Below, one piece after another: positions 9,274-17,769 of a stretch of 64,000 bases of DNA. Numbering within the stretch: the first letter of the stretch is position 1; each line of letters begins with the position of its first letter. A model generated the notes under the pieces. The model had not been told where the DNA came from. It saw nothing but the letters and a program-made list of their open reading frames with translations, and made no database searches. Made by a program: the position numbers and the translations under genes. Origin of the DNA: Thermaerobacter sp. FW80 (GTDB lineage: Bacteria; Bacillota; Sulfobacillia; Thermaerobacterales; Thermaerobacteraceae); contig NZ_CP037895.1 in assembly GCF_004634385.1 (NCBI RefSeq), positions 2,641,245-2,705,244 on the forward strand, given 5' to 3'.

Positions 9274-10398
9274 GTGACGGAACGGCCTGGCCAAACCTTG
9301 GCGCCGGAGCGGGACGAACCCGGCGGACCGGCTCCGCACGGCCGCGACGCTCCCGCCCGGGCTCCCGGGCGGTCGGCGCCGGAGCCGCCCGGCGCCGGTG
9401 CCCCGGCGCCGGTGCTGGCCGTCGAGGACCTCTGGGTCCGCTTCGAGACCGAAGACGGGCCCTTCGACGCCGTCCGCGGCGCCACCTTCCAGATCCGGGA
9501 AGGCGAGACGGTGGCGCTGGTCGGCGAGAGCGGCTGCGGCAAGAGCGTCACCGCCCTGTCCATCATGCGCCTGCTTCCCGAACCCCAGGCGCGGATCCGT
9601 CGGGGGCGGATCCGGTTCGAGGGCATGGACCTGGCCCAGGCCGGGGAGCGAGCGATGCGGCGCATCCGGGGCAACCGGATCGCCATGGTCTTCCAGGAGC
9701 CGATGAGCAGCCTGAACCCCGTCTACACCTGCGGCGAGCAGGTGGCCGAGGCCATCCGGGTGCACCGCCGCTGCAGCCGGCGCGAGGCCCGGGCCCTGGC
9801 CCTCGAGGCCTTCCGCCAGGTGGGCATCGCCGACCCCGAACGGCGCATGGACCAGTTCCCCCACGAACTCTCGGGGGGTCTGCGTCAGCGGGTGATGATC
9901 GCCATGGCCGTCGCCTGCCGGCCGCGCCTCTTGATCGCCGATGAGCCCACGACGGCGCTGGACGTGACCATCCAGGCCCAGATCCTCGACCTCTTGCGGG
10001 CGCTGCGCGACCGGCTGGGGACCAGCATCCTGTTCATCACCCACGACCTGGGGGTGGTGGCGGAGATGGCGGACCGGGTGGTGGTGATGTACGCCGGCGA
10101 GGTGGTGGAGGAGGGGCCCGTGGGGGCGGTCTTCAAGACGCCGCGCCACCCCTACACCGCGGGCCTGCTCCGCTCCATCCCCCGGCGGGACACGCCGCGC
10201 AAGACGCCGCTGCCGGCCATCGAGGGGGCGGTCCCCCACCCCTCCCGGCGGCCGCCGGGCTGCCCCTTCGCCCCCCGGTGTCCCGAGGCCATGCCGGTGT
10301 GCCGCAGCCAGCCGGCGCCCTGGGTCCAGCTGGAGCCCGACCACGGCGCCCGCTGCTGGCTGCACGCGCCGTCGGTCCAGGAGGTGACCGCGCCGTGA
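9274..10398 (+). CDS. Peptide ABC transporter ATP-binding protein, DppD/OppD type
   Basis: 374 residues. GTG 9274 follows gaggaggagg; the first 50 residues are a Pro/Gly/Ala-rich leader. Walker A is GESGCGKS, the signature is LSGGLRQRV (Leu replacing the usual Gln, LSGGMRQRV in most), Walker B is [12 protein letters not shown]. The C-terminal oligopeptide-transporter domain ends with the conserved Cys-rich [15 protein letters not shown], a probable Fe-S or metal site of this subfamily. It energises the permeases at 4457-6339. The stop overlaps the next GTG by 4 bp. Confidence 0.95.
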   Translation: MTERPGQTLAPERDEPGGPAPHGRDAPARAPGRSAPEPPGAGAPAPVLAVEDLWVRFETEDGPFDAVRGATFQIREGETVALVGESGCGKSVTALSIMRLLPEPQARIRRGRIRFEGMDLAQAGERAMRRIRGNRIAMVFQEPMSSLNPVYTCGEQVAEAIRVHRRCSRREARALALEAFRQVGIADPERRMDQFPHELSGGLRQRVMIAMAVACRPRLLIADEPTTALDVTIQAQILDLLRALRDRLGTSILFITHDLGVVAEMADRVVVMYAGEVVEEGPVGAVFKTPRHPYTAGLLRSIPRRDTPRKTPLPAIEGAVPHPSRRPPGCPFAPRCPEAMPVCRSQPAPWVQLEPDHGARCWLHAPSVQEVTAP

Positions 10399-11477
10399 CC
10401 CGTGCCCTAGCCCTGGGGGCCGCGCGACGGGCCGCCCACCCCGGCGGCTCCCCACCCCCGGCCGCGGCGGCGGCCGCGGGGGCGTCGGGCTCGTCGACGC
10501 CGCTGCTCGAGGTGCGCGACCTGAAGAAGTACTACCCCATCCGCCGCGGGGTCTTCGGGCGGGTCGAGGGGTTCATCCGCGCCGTGGACGGCGTCTCCTT
10601 CGACCTGTACGAGGGCGAGACGCTGGGGCTGGTGGGCGAGAGCGGCTGCGGCAAGACCACCACCGGGCGCACCATCCTGCGCCTGGTGGAGCCGACCGGG
10701 GGCCGGGTGCGCTACCGCGGCCAGGACATCACCCGCCTCCCGGCCCGGGCCCTGCGGCGGTTGCGGCGGGAGATGCAGATCATCTTCCAGGACCCCTTCG
10801 GCTCCCTGGACCCGCGGATGACGGCGGGCCAGATCGTCGCCGAGCCGCTGGTGGTCCACGGGGTGCCCCGCCGGGAGCGGGAGCGCCGGGTCGCCGAACT
10901 GCTGGAACGGGTCGGCCTGACGGCCCAGGACGCCCGCCGGCTGCCCCACGAGTTCTCGGGCGGCCAGCGCCAGCGGCTGAGCATCGCCCGCGCCCTGGCC
11001 CTGCGCCCGCGGCTGGTGGTCTGTGACGAGCCGGTCAGCGCCCTGGACGTGTCCATCCAGTCGCAGATCCTGAATCTCCTGATGGAGCTGCAGCGCGACT
11101 ACGGGCTGACCTATCTCTTCATCGCCCACGACCTCAACGTGGTGCGGCACGTCAGCGACCGGGTCGGCGTCATGTACCTGGGCCGGCTGGTGGAGCTGGC
11201 CGACGCCGACGAGCTCTACGCCCGGCCGGCCCATCCCTACACGCAGGCGCTGCTGTCGGCCATCCCGGAACCCGATCCGGAGCGGCGGCGGGAGCGCATC
11301 GTGTTGCGGGGCGACGTCCCCAGCCCCGCCCGGCCGCCCAGCGGCTGCCGCTTCCACACCCGCTGCCCCCTGGCGCAGCACCGGTGTCGACGGGAGGAAC
11401 CGGCCTGGCGGCCCATCCGACCCGGCCACTGGGTGGCGTGCCACTTCGCCGAGGAGGCGATGGGGCAGGCCAGCTGA
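10395..11477 (+). CDS. Peptide ABC transporter ATP-binding protein, DppF/OppF type
   Basis: 360 residues from the GTG of a GTGA overlap with the DppD-type gene, so coupled translation is likely. After an Ala-rich leader it has [20 protein letters not shown], the DppF hallmark, Walker [10 protein letters not shown], signature [15 protein letters not shown], Walker [15 protein letters not shown], and the C-terminal [15 protein letters not shown]. With the DppD-type protein it forms the ATPase heterodimer. It ends 6 bp before the convergent permease gene. Confidence 0.95.
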   Translation: MTRALALGAARRAAHPGGSPPPAAAAAAGASGSSTPLLEVRDLKKYYPIRRGVFGRVEGFIRAVDGVSFDLYEGETLGLVGESGCGKTTTGRTILRLVEPTGGRVRYRGQDITRLPARALRRLRREMQIIFQDPFGSLDPRMTAGQIVAEPLVVHGVPRRERERRVAELLERVGLTAQDARRLPHEFSGGQRQRLSIARALALRPRLVVCDEPVSALDVSIQSQILNLLMELQRDYGLTYLFIAHDLNVVRHVSDRVGVMYLGRLVELADADELYARPAHPYTQALLSAIPEPDPERRRERIVLRGDVPSPARPPSGCRFHTRCPLAQHRCRREEPAWRPIRPGHWVACHFAEEAMGQAS

Positions 11478-11483
11478 CGGCAG

Positions 11484-12860
11484 TCAGTCGTCGCCGGCGG
11501 AGGCGGGCGCGGGGCGGGAGGGGGCGCCGGCCGGCCCGCGCCCGCCGGCACGCCGGCCGTCGAGGGCGAGGAACAGCAGATTCAGCAGGATGCCGGCCAC
11601 GGCGGCGGTGGCGATGGCGGGGAGGCGCACGCCCCCGACGGGGATGTTGCCGCCCTCGAAGGCGTTGCCGCCGATCCCGATCACCAGGATCACCGCGCCG
11701 ATGGCCAGCTGCCGCGGGTCGAACAGGTTCACCCGCTCGGCCATCATCAGCGCGATGCCCTGCATGCCGATGACACCGAAGAGGTAGATGGCCAGCCCCC
11801 CGGTGACGAACTCGGGGATGGTGGCCACCAGGGCGGCCAGCTTGCTGAAGAAGCCGAGGGCCATGGCGATGACCCCGGCCGCCACCAGCACCGCCGTCGA
11901 GTAGTTCCGCGTGATGGCCATCAGGCTGTTGTTCTCGCCGTAGTTCGTCCCCGAGGAGGCGCCCAGCAGCCCGTGGACCACGTCGGCCAGTCCGTCGAGG
12001 ACCAGGTTGAGGCCGATCAGTTCCTTGATGCGAAGCGGCGGCCGCTGCATCTCCTCGGCCAGGCGGTCCACGTAGAGGCTGATCTGGTAGAGGTGGGCCG
12101 TGCTCTCGGGGATCGTGGCGATGGCGACGGGGGCGATGGCCAACACGGCCTGCCACGCGCCGGGGGCGGTGAAAGCCGGCAGCTGGAACCGCGGCACCGC
12201 GAACCAGGGCGCCTCGCGGACGGGGGTGAGGTCCACGTAGCCCATGGCCGCCGCCAGGGCATACCCGCAGGCGGCCCCGAGCAGCACCGGCAGCATGCCC
12301 CACAGGCCGCGTCCCTGGAGGTAGACGGAGAACAGGATGGTGAGCACCAGGGTGGCCAGCGCGATGCCCCAGTGCTTGGAGGCCATGTCCATGGCCGTCT
12401 TGGCCAGGGCGATGCCGATGACGACGGCCACGGCGCCCGTGACCGCGGGCGGCAGGATCCGGTCGAGCCGCGCCTTGCCAGCCCGCTGGATCAGCCAGCC
12501 CACGATCCCGTTGACCACACCGGTGGCCACCACGCCCACCTGGGCGACCTGCAGGCCGCCCCAGCTGGCGTCGGCCACCGTCTTGACGGGCGCGATGTAG
12601 GCGAAGCTGCCCCCGTAGTACAGGGGGATGCGCCCCCGCGAACCGAGCACCGCCACGATGGTGGCCAGCCCCGAGGCGAAGAGCGTCACCTCGACGTCGA
12701 ACCCCGTCAAGATGGCCACCAGGACGGTGGCGGGGAACATGGTCAGGACGTGCTGGAAGCCGAGGCTCACCAGCGCCCCCAGGGGTGGACGATCCTGGGG
12801 GAGGTATCCCATCACCCGGCCTCGATTCGCCTGCACCACGGCAAGCCCCCTTGGCGTCAC
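11484..12860 (-). CDS. uraA: Uracil/xanthine permease, NCS2 family (UraA-like)
   Basis: Integral membrane nucleobase:cation symporter of 458 residues from GTG 12860; ATG 12812 (MGYLPQDRPP) is a credible shorter start. Conserved NCS2 elements include YYGGSFAYIAPVK in TM3, the substrate-site glutamate in IPESTAHLYQISLYVDRL and the GTNYGENNSLMAITRNYST block, which matches the UraA branch better than xanthine transporters. Fourteen helices are expected. It converges with the ABC ATPase gene with only 6 bp between stops. No regulatory RNA element was recognised upstream. Confidence 0.9.
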   Translation of the reverse strand: MTPRGLAVVQANRGRVMGYLPQDRPPLGALVSLGFQHVLTMFPATVLVAILTGFDVEVTLFASGLATIVAVLGSRGRIPLYYGGSFAYIAPVKTVADASWGGLQVAQVGVVATGVVNGIVGWLIQRAGKARLDRILPPAVTGAVAVVIGIALAKTAMDMASKHWGIALATLVLTILFSVYLQGRGLWGMLPVLLGAACGYALAAAMGYVDLTPVREAPWFAVPRFQLPAFTAPGAWQAVLAIAPVAIATIPESTAHLYQISLYVDRLAEEMQRPPLRIKELIGLNLVLDGLADVVHGLLGASSGTNYGENNSLMAITRNYSTAVLVAAGVIAMALGFFSKLAALVATIPEFVTGGLAIYLFGVIGMQGIALMMAERVNLFDPRQLAIGAVILVIGIGGNAFEGGNIPVGGVRLPAIATAAVAGILLNLLFLALDGRRAGGRGPAGAPSRPAPASAGDD

Positions 12861-12928
12861 CCGGTCGATTCTCCCGGTCGTCGCTGCCGGTCCGCCCCTG
12901 GCCTTCGGCGCCGGGAAGCCGCCTACCC

Positions 12929-12967
12929 GGCCGGGTTCCCGGCGCCCGTGGCGCCGGGAACCCGGCC
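12929..12967 (-). terminator. 18-bp perfect hairpin downstream of enoyl-CoA hydratase gene
   Basis: Arms 12929-12946 and 12950-12967 are perfectly complementary around a 3-base loop. It lies between the stop of the hydratase gene (13082) and the start of the permease gene (12860), both on the minus strand. No T tract follows, so it would be an atypical GC-rich terminator or an mRNA end stabiliser. Confidence 0.6.
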
Positions 12968-13081
12968 CGCGGACGGCCCCGCCGCCCTGCTCCCCTGCGG
13001 ACGCACACCCTCCGCGCCATTCGCGATGGCCCGTCCCCTTCCTCCTCCGCCGCCGCGTCTTCCTCCACCGCAGGGCCGGCG

Positions 13082-13882
13082 TCAGTCGCCGGCTCGCGGC
13101 GGCGCCGGGCGCCGGAAGCGCGGGGGCCGCTTCTCGAGGAAGGCCCGGACGCCCTCGCGGAAGTCGTCCTCGTCGATGTAGTACGGGACCGGCTCGCCTG
13201 CCGGGTCGGGCGGCGGCGCCGGCTGGGAGAGCAGCACCGACCGCTTGGCCGCCCGGATGGACGAGGGCGACAGCGCGGCGATGGTCTCGGCCAGCCGCCG
13301 GGCGAAGGGGTCGACCTCGTCGTGGGGCACCACGTGGGTCACCAACCCCAGCGCCCGCGCCTCGGCGGCGCCCAGCAGCCGGCCGGTGAAGAGCAGGTCC
13401 TTGGCCTGGTTGGGGCCCATGAGGGCCACCAGCCGCTTGGTGAACTCCGGACTGAGCATGATCCCCAGCCGTGCCACCGGCATCCCCAACCGGGCGCGCT
13501 CCGACGCCACCTGTAGGTCGCAGGCGCAGGCCAGCTCGAAGGCGGACCCCAGGGCGTAGCCGCCGATGGCGGCGATGACGGGATACGGCAGGTGCTCCAC
13601 CTTGCTGATGGTCTGCTCCATGGTGAGGAAGCAGCGCCGGACCTCGTCGATGGTCATGGTCGCGAACTCCTTGAGGTCCGATCCCGCCGAGAAGGCGCGC
13701 CCGCCCTCACCCCGCAGGATCACCACCCGCAGGCCGTCGTAGTGCCGGGCCTCGTGGGCCAGGTCGTCCAGGATGGACCCCAGCTCCCGCCACGTGGCGA
13801 AGTCGATGGCGTTGTGCTGTTCGGGACGGTCGATGGTGACGGTCACCACGGCGCCGTCCTCGTCGACCCGCAGATGGCCCAT
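13082..13882 (-). CDS. Enoyl-CoA hydratase/isomerase (crotonase) family protein
   Basis: 266-residue crotonase-fold enzyme. ATG 13882 follows ggaggggg and gives MGHLRVDEDGAVVTVTIDRPEQHNAID, a canonical start. The oxyanion-hole segments are AFSAGSDLKEFA (first half) and IGGYALGSAFELACACDLQVAS. The usual catalytic Glu in the GGG region appears as ALGSAFELA, so activity as a hydratase is not assured; the family also includes isomerases and thioesterases. The C-terminus has EGVRAFLEKRPPRF, standard for the family. It acts on acyl-CoA in fatty or branched-chain acid catabolism. Alone on its transcript between two hairpins. Confidence 0.9.
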   Translation of the reverse strand: MGHLRVDEDGAVVTVTIDRPEQHNAIDFATWRELGSILDDLAHEARHYDGLRVVILRGEGGRAFSAGSDLKEFATMTIDEVRRCFLTMEQTISKVEHLPYPVIAAIGGYALGSAFELACACDLQVASERARLGMPVARLGIMLSPEFTKRLVALMGPNQAKDLLFTGRLLGAAEARALGLVTHVVPHDEVDPFARRLAETIAALSPSSIRAAKRSVLLSQPAPPPDPAGEPVPYYIDEDDFREGVRAFLEKRPPRFRRPAPPRAGD

Positions 13883-13989
13883 CGCCCCACCCCCTCCCCG
13901 GCCCCGCGGGGGACTCCCCGCCGGCGTCACGGGGCGGATGCCCCCCGGTCGCGGGATGGATTCCCCGCCGGAGGCAGGCGGTCCTTCGC

Positions 13990-14039
13990 CGCTTCCCGCT
14001 CCCGCCCCGGCGGCGCCGCCGGGGCGGGAGCGGGAAGCG
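13990..14039. repeat. Perfect 50-bp palindrome
   Basis: All 25 base pairs of the palindrome match, with no spacer at the centre (gcgc centre at 14013-14016). It lies between the stop of the MFS gene (14197) and the start of the hydratase gene (13882). As RNA it would fold into an extremely stable hairpin, probably terminating the MFS transcript, but no U tract follows. Confidence 0.9.
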
Positions 14040-14051
14040 CCCCTTCGGTCC

Positions 14052-14123
14052 CGGCGCCGCGGGTCCGCCCGGCGCCGCGGGTCGGCCCGACGTCGCGGGT
14101 CCGCCCGGCGCCGCGGGTCGCCG
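14052..14123. repeat. Four 18-bp tandem repeats
   Basis: Four near-identical 18-bp units of the form cggcgccgcgggtccgcc lie between the MFS stop and the palindrome. The third unit carries two changes (cgacgtcg). No coding role is apparent. Confidence 0.8.
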
Positions 14124-14196
14124 CGGCGCCGTCCGGCGCCGGGCGACCCGCGCGGGCCTTGGGCCGGGCCCGGCCCGCGGGCGGCGCCCCGGCCCG

Positions 14197-15480
14197 TCAG
14201 CCGGCCCCCACCGCCTGGCCCTGGGGGCGCTGGGCGCGGCCCCCCGCGCCCAGCGCCCCCAGGCCGAACACCGCGGCGGCCGCCAGGCCGAGGGCGGCCA
14301 TCGTCGGCCACAGCAGCCGCGGCCCGCCCGCGCCCAGGAGCGCCCCGCCCACGGCCGGCCCCAGCGTCCAACCCAAGCCGAACAGCAGGCTGGCGGCCGC
14401 CTGGTAGCGTCCCCCCTGCCCCGCCGGTGCCATGGCGGCCACGCTCGCCTGCAGCAGCGGGGTGAACAGGATCTCGCCGGCGGTCAGGGCGACGAAGGCG
14501 AAGAAGAACGGCGCCACGGGCCGCGCCCCCAGGATGATCAGGGCGGCCGTCGCGTAGAGCAGGGCTGCCGCCACCCGGCGCGGCCGCGCGTCGTACCGCT
14601 GCGCCCAGCGGGTCACCGGGTACTGCAGCGTCGCGATCATCGCCCCGTTCAGCGTCCACAGCCAGCCGTACCAGGGCACCTCGCCGAAGCGCCGGTGCAG
14701 GTCCAGCGGCAGGCTGGAGCTCATCTGGCTGTAGATCAGGTTCATGGCCAGGGCGCCCACCGCCAGCTGCCAGAAGGCCCGGTGCCCCAGGGGCGGGAAG
14801 AAGCCCGCCACCGAGCGCAGCGCCCGCCGGCCCCACCCCCCGCGGCCCACCGTCGGGCGCGGGGCGCCGCGGGGGGCCGCGTTCGTCCCGGAACCCGATG
14901 ACCGTGCCGCCGTGACCGCCCCCCCTTCCCGCCGGGCCGGCACCCACCGCGCCACCACGACCGCGAACACCAGGAACGAGACGCCGTCCAGCAGGAAGAT
15001 CAGCCGGATGTCACGGTCCACCACGTAGGTGCCCAGCACGGGCCCGACGGCGATGGCGGCGTTGGACAAGAGGTTCAAGATGCTGTAGGCCTCTTCCCGC
15101 CGCCGGGGCGGCACGAGCAGCGCCGCGCCGTGCAGCAGGGCGGGGAAGGACCCCCACACCATCGCGCTCATCGCCGCGTAGCAGAGCGCGAAGGCCCACG
15201 GGCTCGGCGCCCACCCCGCCGCCACCACCGCCAACCCGGCGCCCGCGAGCCCGCCGACCACCACGGGCTTGAACCCCAGCCGGTCCGTCAGCCAGCCCGC
15301 CGGGAGCCGCGCCAGCAGCGAGCCCACCCCGGCGGTGCTCATGATGACGCCCACCTGCTCCGGCGGCAGCCGGTGCACCTGCTGGAGGAACATCGCGATG
15401 AACGGAAAGAAGAAGCCGTCGCCCAGCGCGCTGACGAACCGGCCGGCGGCCAACGCCCAGAAGGCACCCGGCATGCGCAT
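14197..15480 (-). CDS. MFS transporter, drug/metabolite efflux type
   Basis: 427-residue major facilitator with about 12 membrane helices. ATG 15480 follows gggagagg and gives MRMPGAFWALAAGRFVSALGDGFFFPFIAMFLQ. Motif A of the first half is AGWLTDRLGFKPVVVGG. The central loop carries a Gly/Arg/Pro-rich linker near residues 190-225. Substrate unknown; the MdtG/YttB-like exporters are the nearest family type I can suggest. It diverges from the oxidoreductase operon at 15865 and is followed by tandem repeats and the 50-bp palindrome. Confidence 0.88.
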   Translation of the reverse strand: MRMPGAFWALAAGRFVSALGDGFFFPFIAMFLQQVHRLPPEQVGVIMSTAGVGSLLARLPAGWLTDRLGFKPVVVGGLAGAGLAVVAAGWAPSPWAFALCYAAMSAMVWGSFPALLHGAALLVPPRRREEAYSILNLLSNAAIAVGPVLGTYVVDRDIRLIFLLDGVSFLVFAVVVARWVPARREGGAVTAARSSGSGTNAAPRGAPRPTVGRGGWGRRALRSVAGFFPPLGHRAFWQLAVGALAMNLIYSQMSSSLPLDLHRRFGEVPWYGWLWTLNGAMIATLQYPVTRWAQRYDARPRRVAAALLYATAALIILGARPVAPFFFAFVALTAGEILFTPLLQASVAAMAPAGQGGRYQAAASLLFGLGWTLGPAVGGALLGAGGPRLLWPTMAALGLAAAAVFGLGALGAGGRAQRPQGQAVGAG

Positions 15481-15806
15481 CGCCTCTCCCCGCGGATCCA
15501 CGGCGGCGCCAGCCCGCCTCCCGTCGGGTGGCACCCCCACCCGGCACGGAGCGCCGGGCGCCGCAGGCCCCGCCCGTGGCCACAAGCCCCATGGTAGTGC
15601 AAAGGGGCCCGCCGACCAACGGGCGGGCGGTCCGCCGCCGTCCCGTCGCCGGGGGTCCCGGCCCCGGCGGCGCGAGCGGGACGTCGTGGAGCCACCGCCG
15701 ACAGCCGGGCGCAGGCGGTGATGGTGGAGGCGATGGACCGGCGGCGCGACCGGCACGTCGTGGGGCACCGCCGACGCCGCGGCCGGCGCCACGGCGGGCG
15801 CCGGGG

Positions 15807-15812
15807 TATAAT
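15807..15812 (+). promoter_or_regulatory. TATAAT -10 box upstream of the oxidoreductase operon
   Basis: A perfect TATAAT stands 53 bp before the ATG at 15865, inside otherwise GC-rich sequence. I see no good -35 at 16-18 bp upstream, so activator dependence is possible. The 384-bp divergent region 15481-15864 holds nothing else I can name apart from the inverted repeat at 15836-15852. Confidence 0.6.
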
Positions 15813-15835
15813 CCCCCTCCGTTTCGGCATCCTGA

Positions 15836-15852
15836 CCAATGCCACGCATTGG
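15836..15852 (+). promoter_or_regulatory. Inverted repeat overlapping the Shine-Dalgarno region
   Basis: CCAATGC-cac-GCATTGG: perfect 7-bp arms with a 3-base loop, located in the expected 5' leader and sharing its last two G residues with the ribosome binding site ggggaggg (15851-15858). It could be a protein operator or an RNA hairpin that hinders ribosome access. Confidence 0.55.
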
Positions 15853-15864
15853 GGAGGGTTGCCC

Positions 15865-17769
15865 ATGTCCACCGACCACGCCCGTTCCCGAGCCCTGGGA
15901 TCGTCGCGCCATGGCGGGGTGCGCGGAACCGCGGACGACGGTGCCCCGGCGTCCGCCGTGGCCACGGCCGTGGGCGGCGCACCCGGCGGGGACCGCCCCG
16001 CGCCGGGGACGCTGGACCTCAGCCTCACCATCGGCGGCGACGCCGGGCAGGGCGTGGAGTCCAGCGGGGCCGGCTTCACCAAGGCGCTGGCCCGCAGCGG
16101 CCTGCACGTCTTCAGCATCACGGACTACCGCTCGCGCATCCGCGGCGGCCACAACTTCTACCAGATCCGCGTCGCCGACCGGCCGCTGTACTCCCACGCC
16201 GACCCCGTCCACGTGCTCATCGCCCTGACGGAGGAGACCATCAAGATCCACCTGGACAACCTGGCCCCCGACGCCGCCGTGATCTACGACGAGGGCTTCC
16301 GCCACGTGGACGCCGAGGCGCTGCGCCGCCACCACGTCCGGCCGCTGCCGCTGCCGCTGGCCGAGGTCGCCAAGAAGCACGGCAGCAAGGTGATGATGAA
16401 CACCGCCGCCCTGGGCGCCGCCGCAGGGCTGATGAACTACAACATCGAGTACCTGGAATCGGTCATCAAGGAGAACTTCGCCAGCAAGGGCGACCGGGTG
16501 GTGGAGGCCAACCTCGCGGTAGTCAGGGAGGGGTGGAAGCTGGCCCGGGACGCGGCGGGCGACTTTCCCTACACCCTGCCCGACCCGGGAGGCCGGCCGC
16601 GCCGCATGGTGCTGCACGGCAACCACGCCTTCGCCCTGGGCGCCGTGGCGGCCGGCTGCCGGTTCGTCGCTGCCTACCCCATGACCCCCGGCACCAGCCT
16701 GTTCGAGTGGATGGTGGCCCACGCGGACGAACTCGGCATCGTCACCAAGCACGCCGAGGACGAGATCGCCGCCATCTGCATGGCCATCGGCGCCGGCCAC
16801 GCCGGCGCCCGCAGCATGATCGCCACCTCCGGCGGCGGCTTCTCCCTGATGGTCGAGGCGCTGGGCATGGCGGGCATGGTGGAGGTGCCGGTGGTGCTGG
16901 TGGTCTCCCAGCGCGGCGGCCCCTCCACGGGCCTGCCCACCCGGACGGAGCAGGGCGACCTGCTCTTCGCGATCCACGCCTCCCAGGGCGAGTTCCCCCG
17001 CATCGTCCTGGCCCCGGGCACCGTCGACCAGTGCTTCGAGGCGGCGGTGCGCGCCTTCAACTTCGCCGAGCACTACCAGACGCCGGTGATCGTGCTGCTG
17101 GACCAGTTCCTGTCGAGCCACCTACGGTCGGTGGACCCCGACGCCATCCGGTGGGACGACGTCCGCCACGACCGTGCCACCACCTGGACCCACGAGCAGC
17201 TGGACCGCCTGGACGGCCCGTACCTGCGCTACAAGGACACCGACGACGGCATCTCGCCGCGGGCCATCCCCGGCCACCCCAAGGCGGTCTACGCCATCAC
17301 CACCGACGAGCACGACGAGGAAGGCCACATCAGCGAGGAGATCCGCAACCGCCGCCAGCAGATGGAGAAGCGCATGCGCAAGCTGGACACGGCCCAGGCG
17401 GAGATGCGCGGCCCCACCTGGTACGGTCCCGAGGACGCGGACCTGACGCTGATCTGCTGGGGCTCCACCTACGGGCCGTGCCGAGAGGCGGTGGACCTGT
17501 TCAACCGGGACAAGGGCGAGGGGGGTCGCCTGAACCTGCTGCACTTCACCGACCTCTGGCCCTTCCCGGTGGAGCGGACCCTGGCCGAGCTGCCCAAGAT
17601 CCGCCGGGCCGTGGCCGTTGAGCAGAACTACACCAGCCAGTTCGCCCGACTGCTGCGCATGATGACGGGGTTCGAGGTCCACGCCACGGTGAACAAGTTC
17701 GACGGACGGCCCATCGCGCCCCAGGAGATCCTGACCCAGATCGAAGGGGAGGTGCCGGTCCATGCCTGA
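15865..17769 (+). CDS. korA: 2-oxoacid:ferredoxin oxidoreductase, fused gamma/alpha subunit
   Basis: 634 residues. The N-terminal third (from about residue 50) is the gamma domain, with LTIGGDAGQGVESSGAGFTKAL and RIRGGHNFYQIRV; the rest is the alpha domain with GNHAFALGAVAAGCRFVAAYPMTPGT and the SQRGGPSTGLPTRTEQGDL stretch. The two-subunit KorAB architecture is usual for 2-oxoglutarate oxidation, giving acyl-CoA and reduced ferredoxin, but other 2-oxoacids are possible. ATG 15865 follows ggggaggg. Its last 8 bases overlap the beta-subunit gene. Confidence 0.93.
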   Translation: MSTDHARSRALGSSRHGGVRGTADDGAPASAVATAVGGAPGGDRPAPGTLDLSLTIGGDAGQGVESSGAGFTKALARSGLHVFSITDYRSRIRGGHNFYQIRVADRPLYSHADPVHVLIALTEETIKIHLDNLAPDAAVIYDEGFRHVDAEALRRHHVRPLPLPLAEVAKKHGSKVMMNTAALGAAAGLMNYNIEYLESVIKENFASKGDRVVEANLAVVREGWKLARDAAGDFPYTLPDPGGRPRRMVLHGNHAFALGAVAAGCRFVAAYPMTPGTSLFEWMVAHADELGIVTKHAEDEIAAICMAIGAGHAGARSMIATSGGGFSLMVEALGMAGMVEVPVVLVVSQRGGPSTGLPTRTEQGDLLFAIHASQGEFPRIVLAPGTVDQCFEAAVRAFNFAEHYQTPVIVLLDQFLSSHLRSVDPDAIRWDDVRHDRATTWTHEQLDRLDGPYLRYKDTDDGISPRAIPGHPKAVYAITTDEHDEEGHISEEIRNRRQQMEKRMRKLDTAQAEMRGPTWYGPEDADLTLICWGSTYGPCREAVDLFNRDKGEGGRLNLLHFTDLWPFPVERTLAELPKIRRAVAVEQNYTSQFARLLRMMTGFEVHATVNKFDGRPIAPQEILTQIEGEVPVHA

